From Lepraria neglecta (lineage: Eukaryota > Ascomycota > Lecanoromycetes > Lecanorales > Stereocaulaceae): a DNA stretch of 64,000 nucleotides. Shown piece by piece: positions 9,910 to 20,287 of the stretch. Each line of letters starts with the position of its first letter. The first letter of the stretch is position 1. The stretch is from positions 2,418,001 to 2,482,000 of the forward strand of contig CM065648.1 of NCBI GenBank assembly GCA_033220425.1, given 5' to 3'. Made by a program: the position numbers and the translations under genes. The notes under the pieces were generated by a model, which did not search any database, was not told the origin of the DNA, and saw only the letters and a program-made list of their open reading frames with translations.

Positions 9910-11911
9910 TCACCAGTTCCACGTCCTCGAACTCGCCGTAAAAACAGGCGGTTTCCACATCAATCTCGCCGGCTCGATCCTCCTCTTAGTCAACCCCTTC
10001 GCCTTCTCCTTGGCTTTCGCCTTCTCTTTCGCCTCCAACACCGCCTCCGTCAGCACAATAACGTGCTGTCCTTTACTATACCGCAGCATATTGAGATTTT
10101 GCAACGTATGCAGAACATCATTTGTCGTCATAGCTGACAGCGCTCCTATCTCCTCTACAGAAATCTCGCTACTGCCTTTTCCGTCTTTGCTATTCTTCTC
10201 GTGATCGAGAAGAACGTCTGTGACTGTTTCGGCCCAGTAGGCGCGGTACCCTAAAAGACCAAGATCTGAGAGTGGTTTTTCGGGGGAGCCAAGCTTGCCT
10301 TCGCGTTTGGAGAGCTCGTAACTGAATGCTATAAGTAGTTTTCCGTAGCCTTTCCGTTGATATTGGGGTAGGGTGAGGATGCAGGCTACGTTATACCCTT
10401 CCGCTGATTCTTTTTCTTTGCTGAAATACCCGACTAGATGGCAGCCGTGTTCGTCGCGGGTTGTCATGCAGTAGAATAGGAAGGGATCGACGTCGTAATA
10501 GAGTGTTTTGTGGTCAAGGAACAATTTGCTTAAGAGGCAGAGATTCCGGCACCAGCGCCTCTGACGGCGGCCGTCGATCTCGAAGAATGAGACTGAGCTG
10601 TCGCGGTATATCTCGTTTCCTGGTGGGTGGAGGAGCGTGCATTTTGCGCGGTGGCGGGTGAACGTTTGATTTGAGTCGAAGTAGCTGAGGCAGAATTCGC
10701 AGATGTAGACTGTTTCTGCTGCGGTGAATGTAGAAGGGTACGGTGAGAAGTACCAGGGCTCCATTTCGAAGGCGCCCAATTGGATATGGCCCAGGTTACG
10801 TACGCGTGAGATTTCGGTCTGGTTCTGGGTCATGCTACCGCCAGTGCGGAGTTTCTCGATTTCTTCTTCTCGGGAGTAAGGGGCTTGGTGTTGAGGATTA
10901 GAGGCTTTAGCGGCTGCTGCGGCATCTTGGATGTCGACAAGGTCGAGCTCAGAGTCCTCGCCTTTGGGAGTATCGGTGGTAATTTCAGGAGCAATGACTG
11001 AGATCGATCTATCGCTGCCGGGGCGGTTCTCTTTACCTCCTACCAATGGGGATCGGGCAGGCTTCGCTGCATTGCCTGTGGTTGTGGATAATTCGGGACT
11101 TTCGGAGTTCTTGCGGCTTGTAGCTACTGTGTTTGATGTTCGAGGATGTTTCTGACCGGCAGTCTGTTTGGGAAGAGTAGCGGACTTTGGGGCTGGAGCA
11201 GTAGATTTCTGGGATTTCTTTGTGGGCGCTTCAGGCTGCGGCCATTCTACTTCTTGTGAAAGGTCAAGGCGAGACGCCGGTATCCATTCTTGAAAACATC
11301 AGTAATTATATAAAATAATCAAAGGCCTATACCTTACCATCAAGACGCTTGTTGAACTCTTCGTAATGGACGCTGGTATAGGGATTAGAGAGAGCTTCAC
11401 TACCCAGCAGGCAGATCCTGCTTACTAGTAATTTGGTTCGCCTTTTTTCCTTTGTATTGATAGAATCTCGGCCTTGCGTTTCTCGCCATCCTTGTGTATC
11501 AAAGTCAGCGTTCGTTCTGCATTAGGATGCGCCTTCGATGACAGCCAACCAAAAGGTGAAAAAGGCTTGAGATGACATGAGCGGACTTTCTGAAGTTTTC
11601 CCATGTATGCAGGGATTCACTGTAGCAGTAACAAAGACTCGCAACCTGAAGGAAAGACTCTTGGCAGAGCGAGGACTCGAAGCCAAGCCTTAGATCGCAA
11701 AAAACAGAATACTTACTTTCTCGACGAACGCCTTCACACCGATCCTAAAATTTTGGTAAGCATTGTGGATGATACTTTGGAGTACTCTGATAAGAACAGG
11801 GTCATCAAAATCTGTGATTGAAGCCTACCGTAAAGTGTTGATCGTCGCCATGCCCTTTTCCACAGTATCTGGCGTACCCGTTCGCTCTTGCGATCCATCT
11901 CTGGGCGCCAT
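9910..11911 (-). CDS. ESA1: MYST histone acetyltransferase Esa1 (NuA4 catalytic subunit)
   Basis: Five exons (11911-11829, 11744-11717, 11490-11426, 11372-11338, 11288-9910) give 529 aa. Esa1 acetylates H4 and H2A tails as part of NuA4/piccolo-NuA4 in the nucleus and is essential in yeast. An N-terminal chromo/Tudor-knot domain (about 29-84) contains [15 protein letters not shown] long polar linker follows. The MYST domain has a C2HC zinc finger (about 267-287, CEFC...HRAKC), the acetyl-CoA loop QRKGYGK (about 381-387), the catalytic Cys of NVACILTL (about 373) and the general-base Glu in SPEKPLSD (about 407). Exon phases close exactly and the chromodomain is only contiguous with these four introns (84, 226, 53 and 49 nt) removed. 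It is longer than yeast Esa1 (445 aa) because of the linker, as in other filamentous fungi. Confidence 0.95.
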
Positions 11912-12314
11912 CTTTGTCGCACAGACTTATTCTAGTACTGGGCCGAGTTTGAGGACGAAAAAGTCGTGATTAGAATTTTGGTTGATGGATTTGTCGTAGG
12001 AAGGTGGTGGCCTTTGTTGAAGGTTTTTGCGGGATGTTATAGGGCTGAGTCATGAAGTTCACTTTTTCTTTACAACACGAAGGAATGACACAGGATGATA
12101 CGAAGCTCGATCATAAAGCAAGATCTATTATTGGTAGAATCTATTTCTAGGTCCACGCGTGACCCCGAGATATCTTCTCCACTCGTAATATCATATTTGC
12201 AAACGAATGCGTTCTTGGGCATTACTCTATGACATCGTAATCTCGTAATGTCTAGGTTCACAGCGCCCACGTAGCTCCCCAACTCCTCGCTCACCCAAAA
12301 AAGACGAATCGCTT
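11912..12314. other. ESA1 promoter / GID8 3' flank
   Basis: 403 bp between two genes on the minus strand. It should contain the ESA1 promoter and the GID8 3' UTR. No additional gene or clear motif is seen. Confidence 0.45.
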
Positions 12315-13587
12315 TTAGTAAGGACCCCATCCAGTCGCCATAGGATCCCCCTGTCCATTATGTTGATCAGAAGATGGTGCACCATTTTGAGAACTCTCGT
12401 GACCGTTTTGGGAAGGATCAAATCCAAGCTCCATGCGCTCCGGTAGCTGCTCTTTCTTTGCTTCCATAGCCTTTTGGTGTGCCCAGGAACGATGGTTGAC
12501 GAGATCGTAAAGTGTTGCCTTGGTGCGCTCGCCCTGGCTGAGAAGCAAAGCTTGATTGACTCGCTGGGCGACTTCTTGACGGAGAGCGGGATCGAGTAAT
12601 GCAGCAAGAGTCGGTGCGAGGTTGTCAGGTGGAAATATGAGTAAAGCCATAGTATGTTCGAGGTCCTCGAGGAATTCAGGGTTCGTCGGTGCGCGTGGTG
12701 CCAGGTGTGTTGTTGCGAATGTGAGAGCCGGAGTGATGTCGCCGTCTTGTGAAGCAGTGGCTTTGCGAATGAGTTCGATCAGTTGCAAGCGGAGGAGGGA
12801 AAAGTGCAGCGCGGAGTCTTGATCAAGGACCTTGAGGACTGTATTAGCAGTTGTACAGGCCAAGGCTGACGAACAAGGTGGAATGGGACTGAATGTATAT
12901 TGCTCAGACTGAAGACTGAAGTAGTTTGAGTTGTTTTCTCATCAACACCCCGAAGGGTCTATGAGTGGTGCATGAACAATATCTAATCATTGCAATGTGG
13001 TGTGTGGTGGGCGACCAGGGCAGGTGGCAAGGCTGGGTTGAGCTTACCTGAGGATTGAGCTCGTTGATCTTCTCAATAGCGGTCTGTATGTCCCCTGAAT
13101 CAATGGCCTCTCGGATCTCAACACGCTCCTGTATTGAGTCCACGTCCAGCATTGGCTCTATATTTGCCTCGTGTGCGAATTTTTGAGCAGCTGAAGGGTA
13201 GCCTTCGCTGATGAGGTAGTCCATGATGACCGCATTGAGGTCGCTGGATACAATAAGTCAGCAACAAGTCGAAGAATAGCGCGTTTCAAACGTAGAGGCT
13301 GCGGCATTATTTTGGTGCACTGTATGCGATTCAGAGGTACAAGTTTGTAATTGTTTTCCGCAGGATATTTCGGAGAGATTCCCAACTTGAGTATAAAGAC
13401 ATCATGGTAGAACAGCTGGCGAGGAGTACGGGAACAGAGTCACGTACGTCTTTGATAGCTTGACCTCCTCGAGGCCATGTTGGAAGGCATGGTGAGGAGG
13501 GGTTGCCGTGGAGGTTGTAGAAGAAGTCTAGACGGTTCGCTTTGTCAGTCTTCGCTGGTCGAGAATAGAGGTCCGACAACATACCAT
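12315..13587 (-). CDS. GID8: GID/CTLH ubiquitin ligase subunit Gid8
   Basis: Four exons (13587-13585, 13527-13448, 13243-13048, 12830-12315) encode 264 aa. Gid8 scaffolds the GID/CTLH E3 ligase that degrades gluconeogenic enzymes such as Fbp1 when glucose returns. LisH spans about 27-59 (LNAVIMDYLISEGY), CTLH about 65-121 (RVEIREAIDSGDI...LHFSLLRLQLIELIR), followed by the CRA region. The model places the initiator ATG as the last three bases of exon 1, directly followed by GTATGT, so the coding sequence starts with a one-codon exon. This is inferred from the phase of the conserved N-terminus (MTSSTTSTATPPHH-type). In intron 3 the first AG after the branch point lies too close and the next AG (CTCAAG) is used. 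A downstream ATG is possible but would lose conserved residues before LisH. The gene is divergent from URK1. Confidence 0.9.
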
Positions 13588-13950
13588 GGGCACTCTTCGC
13601 GAAGGAGGTGCTATAGCATGATCCCTTACCCGACTTCGAAGAACATCTAAGTAGACTGAGTCTGACATTAATGTCTGTGGGAAGAAAGTGGAGGAGGCAC
13701 TGGCTCACATGGAGCTTCGGGTAGGGCTGACTTGAAGTTGCATTTTCGTTGCCCTAATCCTAACTCACATGGCCGAGTCATTGGGGCAAGGCTGCTTAGA
13801 GTCGCGTGCTTCCTACTCCATCCCCTCTCGGTCTCATATCACCAACGGAAACGCTCCCTGCTCCTTTCTACAGATATGGAAACGAAGATTGCATTACGCT
13901 ATCCATGAATGTATCTTTAAACGGCTCGAAATTTGCAATTGGCCGCAGCC
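13588..13950. promoter_or_regulatory. divergent promoter GID8/URK1
   Basis: 363 bp separate the start codons of GID8 (minus) and URK1 (plus) and must carry both promoters and 5' UTRs. No specific binding site was identified. An undetected upstream coding exon of URK1 within it cannot be excluded. Confidence 0.5.
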
Positions 13951-15540
13951 ATGGAGAAAGCGCATTACTCTCCGCCGTGGGCTAATACGAGCATAATTGG
14001 CGTAGCTGGGAGTTCTGGCTCTGGCAAAACGAGTTTAGCTGTCGAGATTGTCTCTTCTTTAAATCTACCATGGGTTGTAATTCTGTCCATGGTAGGTGCA
14101 TACCCATTGGCGCCGTTCTGCGGTTTGTTAAAGTGGTCACAGGATTCGTTTTACAAAGCCTTGACCCCTGAGCAATACATCTTGGCGCATAAGAATGAAT
14201 ACGACTTTGATTCGCCAAGCTCTATTGACTTTGACGTATTGGTGGACCGACTCAAAGATCTCAAAGCTGGGTAGGGTTGCTTGCTCTCGTCGTAGCCTTT
14301 CTAAGACTTATGTGTATTCAGGCGCCGAGCAGATATACCCATCTACTCATTCGAGTCACATCAACGACAGAAGGAGACGACATCCATCTACTCTCCCCAT
14401 GTATTAATATTAGAAGGCATCTTTGCATTGTACGATCAGCGAGTCTTAGATCTGTTGGATATGAAGATCTTTGCGGAGGCAGATGCAGATGTCTGCCTTG
14501 CACGAAGAAGTGAGTCTGACCCTTGACCTTCTCGAAGCTATCAAGCTGATGCTAAATCTAAGCAAGTTACACGTGATGTACGAGAACGAGGGCGAGATAT
14601 AGAGGGCTGTATCAGGCAGTGGATATCGTTTGTAAAGCCGAACTTTGAGCAATATGTGGAGCCGCAACGGAAAATTGCAGGTACGAGGCTCAGTCAGAAG
14701 GTGAGTTCAAACAAAGCTAAAAGTACTTTGTAGATATCATAGTACCTCGCGGTATAGAAAATCGTGTGGCTATCACAATGGTCGTAGAGCATGTCCGAAG
14801 GAGGCTCAAAGAGAAATCAAGAAAACACCAAGAAGAACTGCAAAGACTTGGGAAGCAGGCCGAAGACGAGCCTCTATCTGACAATGTCTTGCTCCTGAAA
14901 CAGACAAGGCAGATTGTGGGCATGAACACAATCATTCAGAATCCGATGACCAAGGAGGTCGACTTCATATTTTACTTTGATAGACTGTCTAGTCTTCTGG
15001 TTGAAAGGTAAGGGAATTCACACTCTTAGAACGTAGATTGCTAATAACGAGAACAGAGCCATGGAAAATATCCATTTCAACGGAAAAAAAGTCGAAACAC
15101 CTCAAGGCAATAAATACAAGGGCTTGACCATGGCCGGCGAAGTCAGCGCAGTCGTCATTCTTCGCGGTGGCTCATGCCTCGAAACAGGCCTTAGACGAGT
15201 CATTCCAGAATGCAAAAGCGGCCGACTTCTAATCCAAACCAATTACAGGACTGGCGAGCCTGAGCTGCATTATCTACACCTTCCCAGCGACATTTCAACT
15301 CACGACAGCGTACTGTTGCTGGATGCGCAGATGTCGAGCGGTGGAGCGGCACTGATGGCAGTAAGGGTGCTAGTGGATCACGGCGTGCCTGAGGAGAAGG
15401 TGGTGTTTGTTACCTATTTTGCGGGCAGGATGGGGGTTAATAGGCTGTTGAATGTATTCCCGAATGTCAAAGTCGTGGTGTGTAGGATTGTGGAGGATTT
15501 TCAGGAGAGATGGATTGAGAAGAGATATTTTGGTTGCTAA
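13951..15540 (+). CDS. URK1: uridine kinase / UPRT-domain fusion (Urk1)
   Basis: Six exons (13951-14091, 14143-14270, 14322-14509, 14567-14680, 14734-15007, 15057-15540) give 442 aa. The enzyme phosphorylates uridine and cytidine to UMP and CMP in pyrimidine salvage. The N-terminal P-loop kinase has Walker A GSSGSGKTS near residue 20, then MDSFYK and the IYSPHVLILEGIF strand. The C-terminal half is a uracil phosphoribosyltransferase-like domain with MAGEVSAVVILRGG and the PRPP-loop position LLLDAQMSSGGAA; whether it is catalytic is uncertain. Intron 1 (51 nt) is a multiple of three with no stop, so retention would insert 17 residues between VVILSM and DSFYK, breaking a conserved motif. The start at 13951 is the first in-frame ATG before the kinase core; fungal relatives often have a longer N-terminus. 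Confidence 0.93.
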
Positions 15541-15699
15541 GAATACATGAATTTTTTGGGACTGCCATCTGCGTAGCGGAGCTATTCTGCAAGAGCATGC
15601 GACATCTGTTTGAAAAAAAACATTGTAAAAGACTCATCACTCCTAGCGACTCTGTGTCGAGGACGAGAATCCAGCAACCCTCTCATCAATCAACCTGGC

Positions 15700-16384
15700 C
15701 TAGCCATGAAGCTTAGCGAGTCTGTCAGGGATTTCCTGCAATTCCTGAGCCATCTTGAGGAGCTCGTCCCTTGTTTGCTAGGGGAGTTACCCGAACATGT
15801 TTGAGCGGTCCCGGGTGGGAGGCTAAGAAGGCGCCTGGATCTTGCGGCGCTGCTCCTCAACGTGGGTACCTTATCAAACATGATTTTCTCTCCACCCAGG
15901 CCAATGGTATCTACTTGATGTCAGCAACAATACAACCTTGTCCATAAACCGCAGGTATCTACTCACAGCGGGCGCCGTGCTTTCCAATCCGTATTAGGTT
16001 CCTCTCAACCTCCATAAGTTTTCCCCCCTGCCTCTGTCTGATTCCCTCGTTGATCTCACTCTGGCGCTTGAATGGAGGAAGAGTCCTGAGATACACCTGG
16101 GAGGACCCATGTGCAAACACACTCGGAAGCTCATGCCTGTACTACGTATTAGTATTGACGGCACAAAACCACCATTCTCATGAACTTACCCTTTCCGATG
16201 CCCGTTATCTCCCTTCGTAATCTTCTCTAGGTTTTCAGTAAGGGATTTTGGCAAGTCTTATACCCCCTTTTCTTCCGTACTCAGGCGCAGTGTCTTTGAT
16301 TTCGAAATTATTCTCGACTTTGTCCTGTATGCTGTCTTGCTTGCTGTCCTGGTTCTTCTTCTCGAACTCTGGATCCGGAGACAT
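15700..16384 (-). CDS. uncharacterised 148-aa protein
   Basis: I do not recognise this protein. A five-exon model (16384-16264, 16226-16190, 16136-15967, 15910-15870, 15777-15700) closes in frame to 148 aa with consensus splice sites. The sequence is polar: an acidic-basic N-terminus, then VFAHGSSQVYLRTLPPFKRQ, a basic stretch with KLMEVERNLIRIGKHGAR, GLGGEKIMFDK, and an amphipathic C-terminal helix ending IPDRLAKLHG. There is no signal peptide or membrane segment. The weakest point is intron 1, only 37 nt (16227-16263), shorter than every other intron in the window. The ATG lies 5 bp after the stop of the next gene on the same strand, so the two models may belong to one transcript or the true 5' end may differ. 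Confidence 0.5.
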
Positions 16385-16389
16385 TCTGC

Positions 16390-16876
16390 CTATACTCGGT
16401 TGCGGTGGTCGGCGATCCAACCTTCGACGTCTATTTCTAACTTCTGGAGATTCTCGCAAGACTTGAGATATCTCAAAGCGATGAAAGGCATCCCGTTCGT
16501 CGTGTTCACGAATCTCAATTTAGTGAGATTTCTACGCCCCTTACGCCCTATCCCTTCGAGAAATTCCAAGAAAGGGCGCACAGAGCTGGATTCGAATCCA
16601 TTCTGAGTGTAGAACACATTGGACATTTCCTCGTAGATCTGACGGCATTATGTTGCGAATGCCAGATTGCGCCATTTGGCGGCGTCTTTGAAGAAACCTC
16701 TAGATGACTTGTCGCGGTTCGAGCCAATGTAGGACTGTTTGACATATAATGCCGTAGATCTTGTTACGAAGCTCAGGTTCGAATTTGAGAAAGTCGATGA
16801 CGCGATCATTGGGAACCTCTTGCGTGGAATTGGATGACACAGTGAGGGTCAAGCGTTCAGCCTGGTGAGATGCCAT
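16390..16876 (-). CDS. small F-box-like protein (ELRNKIY motif), possibly degenerate
   Basis: Two exons (16876-16709, 16638-16390) with a 70-nt intron give 138 aa. The motif FEPELRNKIYGII (about residues 36-48) and RQIYEEMSNVFYTQNGFE after the junction match the LPxELRNKIY / CRQIY pattern of a large family of short fungal F-box-like proteins, usually species-variable. The C-terminal part (FLEFLEGIGRKGRRNL...YLKSCENLQKL) also fits. An alternative reading is a pseudogene: the unspliced DNA encodes CRQIYEEM directly but with a TAA in front (16648-16650) and a frame change upstream. The spliced model removes both, so I favour a gene, with caution. F-box function is inference from the motif. Confidence 0.5.
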
Positions 16877-16918
16877 GACTAGAGTACACAAATGCCTTGG
16901 GAAGGCACAAATTAACAT

Positions 16919-17696
16919 TTTGAAACTGAGAATATCAGCGATCTGAAGTAGCTTGCACGTGATGGCGCTCCTATCCTCGAGACTTACGTGACGATAGGCG
17001 TCAGGCCATGGAGGTATGAGACGTGAAAGGGATGAGGTACTCTGAGTTCACTTAAACCCTTGGATAATTGGTGAGTTCCGATGAGCTAGGTCCACACACA
17101 TGGGTGGGTCAGAACAGACCTACTTGGTTGTGATAGAAGGTTTGCAACCGTAGACGTGGTCTAGTAGAGCAGAAATCAAGGGACTTGGTGATTGTTGCTC
17201 TGTGTCCTTGATCTGAAGGCCGGCCTATGTTGAAAGGTGAGTGAAAACGTGAGGAGTCGCCAGGACCAGTGCGTACTATGCTTTCAAACGTAGCAGCGGT
17301 ACTTAGATATTGGACTATCTCATGACAGGAGATGATGAGAACATGCTTCTCGCACCTTACAACACTCAACGAAGGTATTGCATATTTTAATATTGATGCA
17401 GGAAGGTTCACATGTAAGATCGAAAGGTTCTGTTTAAGAAAGAAGTGAACGCGTAGGTACAGAGTGAATGCCAGCTATACTATAGGAGTTGCTATGCCGG
17501 AAAGAGTTGCTCCTCGGACCGACTCATCAAAATAAACATACTCCAGCACACAGCGAAAAGCTTTTCAACACAACAGAGCTCAACAAGGGGATAAGACTTA
17601 TATCAGTCAGATAACAGGGATCTTGACCTCTAGCAGGTCTTATCGAGAGAGCTCTCCTCTATATACAAATGCACCCTGGTCACCCACACAAAACCA
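16919..17696. other. intergenic, no gene seen
   Basis: Nearly 800 bp downstream of NDUFS4 and upstream of the F-box-like gene. Short minus-strand frames (for example 17109-17411) show no conserved motif. It presumably contains the promoter of the minus-strand gene to its left and the NDUFS4 3' UTR. Confidence 0.4.
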
Positions 17697-18495
17697 TCAT
17701 TTCGTCGGTATCTTCTTAAGCCTCTTTGGGCTGTGCATGAAGTTGTTTGCGTACGCCTTGGGCACGATCCTCCTCTCATTCGGCTCCTGAACAAAATACT
17801 CGTACCCTTGCTTATTGGCAAACAGAATCGCATCCTCCTTCGAACTGAAGTTAAGATGTGTGCCCTGTAAGTAATCCGCAGAGGATTGCCACCCCATCAG
17901 AGGATTCTCCCATCGATGACCTTTCTGTAGTATGTCCCAGTCCATTCGCCAATGATGTCCATGCCAATCTCCAGATTGCGTAGCTGTTTTTGCAGGTCGA
18001 TATATCCTGTAGCAATGCACATAAGCTTTGGCCCCGCGCTCCTATCATAAGACATGTACACACCGGACTGTGCGCGCCTGTAAGTCGACAGGAGCTCCAG
18101 ATAGCACTGCAGCAGGTGTAATATCTCCCGGCTCGCTGCCATCCATAACACGCTTCGGAATCGGAGAGAATTGTCTGGCCAATATTTAGTATCCCGCCTT
18201 TGAGCTGAGCAGTTGAGACTCACGATGTTCCATGATCAATGGGAGCGTGATAGTCAGGCTGATGATCTACCAAGCCCTCCGCAGGATCTTCTTGTCTGAT
18301 CATTCCCGAATCACTTGATCTAGCCATTGGAGGGTCCTCCGAAGAGGCTTTCGGCGCTGGTTGGGCGGATCTGTCTGCGTACTCTCCGCTGGACGTTTTG
18401 CTGGCCCATCTTGCCCCGCGAGGTGCAATTTGTTGGTATCTTGCTGCATTGGCTTGTAGAAGCCGGCTGGCAAGTTGAGGCCGAAGTAGAGGCAT
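17697..18495 (-). CDS. NDUFS4: NADH:ubiquinone oxidoreductase NDUFS4-type subunit (21 kDa)
   Basis: Three exons (18495-18224, 18174-18064, 18006-17697) give 230 aa. It is an accessory subunit of mitochondrial complex I at the peripheral arm near the NADH-binding module. Residues 1 to about 35 are a basic, acid-free matrix-targeting presequence (MPLLRPQLASRLLQANAARY...). The mature domain from about residue 125 contains TVRIYRPAK, WHGHHWRMDWDILQKGHRWE, NPLMGWQSSADYLQGTH and the conserved end KQGYEYFVQEP...KAYANNF...KIPTK. Both introns are confirmed by unbroken homology across the joints. The start 18495 is the first ATG in this frame; an earlier ATG (18547) is out of frame. The gene is divergent from ATP17, with a transposable element between them. 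Confidence 0.95.
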
Positions 18496-18588
18496 GTTGC
18501 CTTGCTGTGCAATACGGAGAGCTTTGGACAAGAGTCGTCTCTATCATGGCTGACTAAGCGTCTTGCCGAGGCTTCAAGGGAGTTTCTA

Positions 18589-20111
18589 TACCTCAGGCGG
18601 TCTAAAAAAATTACATAGCTAGTTCAATACATGGTTCCCGCTCTAGATTACACCTATTTTTGGTAGGGATTAGAGCGCGAACCATGCACCTCGCTGGCGA
18701 TGCTATGTCGCCGGCGCAGACGTCGCTGCCACCCCTGGAGCGGTCTGGCGGAAGACCAGCAGCTGCAGCTCCGCTACAGGGCGGAAATTTGGTGTACGGC
18801 GGAGCGGGCGGAGTTGGCTCACTGCCATAATTCTCGGGGGATCATGGGACCTTGCTGGCGCCAGAATTCATTGATAATATTATGGGAGTGTTCTAGCTAA
18901 CCCTCATCCTCACTGTAGTATCCACGGCAAACGTCATCGATGTGTTGCCACCCCTCCGGAGCTTGCAGCCTCGATATATCATGACCATCTTGCCCTAGTT
19001 CTTCCAGTGCTTGCTGCACCCCCTGTAGACGAATTGGTCCTGTCAACTTACGGAGCATCTGAACCCATAGCATGCTAACGCGCTCGCGGTGTTCGTCGTC
19101 AAATGACGCGGTGGCTTCTTCTAGGTCATAAAAACGGTTCTTGATATCATCAAGAACCTCGCGGACCTCCAACATATGCCTGCTTGGACCCCCGAGTTGA
19201 CCTCATCCACTATGAATGTCTTTGTGGCTGTCTCATAGATTTCAAAGCCACTATCTTCGAATATAAATTGCCATCTCTTCTAATCAGCGGGTGTCGCCTT
19301 TCCAAAGGCGGCAGTACCAGTAAGAGACCTGGGTGTTTTTGCTCGTCATTTGACGCGTCTGATTATGCACCCGGAAGTTATCCACAAAAGGCCAATACTG
19401 CTGATATTACTCTAGGGTCCATACTATAGGCCTATCCAATAAGAAAACAGCTTCTCGTGTTGCTTTAAGCTCTGGCGGTAGCTGGATAAGAGTCGACTTT
19501 ATGTAAGGGGATGGTTGGTCAACAAACGCGTCAAGGGAGGATTGCTTCTGTATAGACCTCTTACGCGGAGGTTCTTGCGTATCGAGGGCGGAAGTAGGCT
19601 TCCGCTTTAGTATAGGAGGAGGAGAAGGAGGAGGAGGAGGAGGAGGAGGCGATTGAGGCGGCGGTGAGCGCTAAGACCAAGTGTCTTGACTCCATTGATC
19701 CTGGCTGCTTGGTATAGGGGATGGCCAATCATCTACTGGCTGGCGAGCTAGCCACTCCTGCGTCAAATTCAGATCAACCTCTCCAGGTTCAGGCTGCTGG
19801 AACCGCGAGTTTAAAGAGTCATAGTCAGAATCATCTGAGCCAGGGGGAATCTCGCAGGGCTGCTTAATCTATATCTGCGAGAGGCGGCGGGGTGGAGGTG
19901 AAGATATGGCAGCGAGGTATTCTCTGCTGAATACTGTTGTCAATATATACGAGAATACTGGCAAGCAATGGGGTGGAATTGGCGACAGTAAGATAGGCGG
20001 CAGCGAGGTATGTTTATGTTTATGCACGCGTCGCGCTCAAATTACTATGGGGCTTACTAAGAAATTAGAGCGGGGGGCCGTACGGTAATAAATTTTAGAC
20101 CGCCTGAGGTA
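18589..20111. mobile_element. ~1.5-kb TIR DNA element between NDUFS4 and ATP17
   Basis: A perfect inverted repeat closes both ends: TACCTCAGGCGGTCTAAAA at 18589-18607 and its complement at 20093-20111. The match extends outward five more bases (TTCTA/TAGAA), giving 24 bp, with TA at the border that could be a target duplication. Similarity continues imperfectly inward (CCGCTCTA on both sides). Near the left end is a hairpin with 16-bp arms (about 18629-18684, CATGGTTCCCGCTCTA, one mismatch). The interior holds only broken minus-strand reading frames. Superfamily is unclear; TA-flanked TIRs suggest Tc1/mariner-like. Confidence 0.75.
18897..19862 (-). pseudogene. broken ORF inside the TIR element
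   Basis: On the minus strand a frame from about 19862 to 19420 reads through an acidic region (PPGSDDSDYDSLNSRF), a Trp-rich patch, a proline run (coded by a GGAGGA tract at 19618-19650) and a basic segment (PRKRSIQKQSSLDAFVD), interrupted by one TAG. Further on, 19175-18897 encodes a separate 92-codon frame (MLEVREVLDDIKN... ending YYSEDEG). Both have codon-like composition but match no transposase motif that I recognise. They may be the ends of one captured or degraded element gene. Confidence 0.4.
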
Positions 20112-20287
20112 TAGAAGTTCCCGGCTTCAAACACATCCGCCGAGCGCAACATCCACCTCCATCACACCGTCACCTCTGATCATCCAAACACTGCAATTGA
20201 GCCTTGTGGTATGCCAATCAGCTTGAAACTTCTCATTGGATCTCCGAGTGCTGACTGAAACCAGAAATCCCAAGTCTCAGATTCACA
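20112..20287. promoter_or_regulatory. ATP17 promoter remnant
   Basis: Only 176 bp remain between the TIR element and the ATP17 start codon. It must hold the ATP17 5' UTR and core promoter unless the element supplies part of it. Confidence 0.5.

Noticed and set aside
9743-10204. 153-codon plus-strand frame
   Set aside because: Largely antisense to the conserved ESA1 3' coding end.
16640-16760. Clear-cut F-box pseudogene with frameshift and stop
   Set aside because: A phase-0 70-nt GT-AG intron removes both defects, so a pseudogene call was not made outright.
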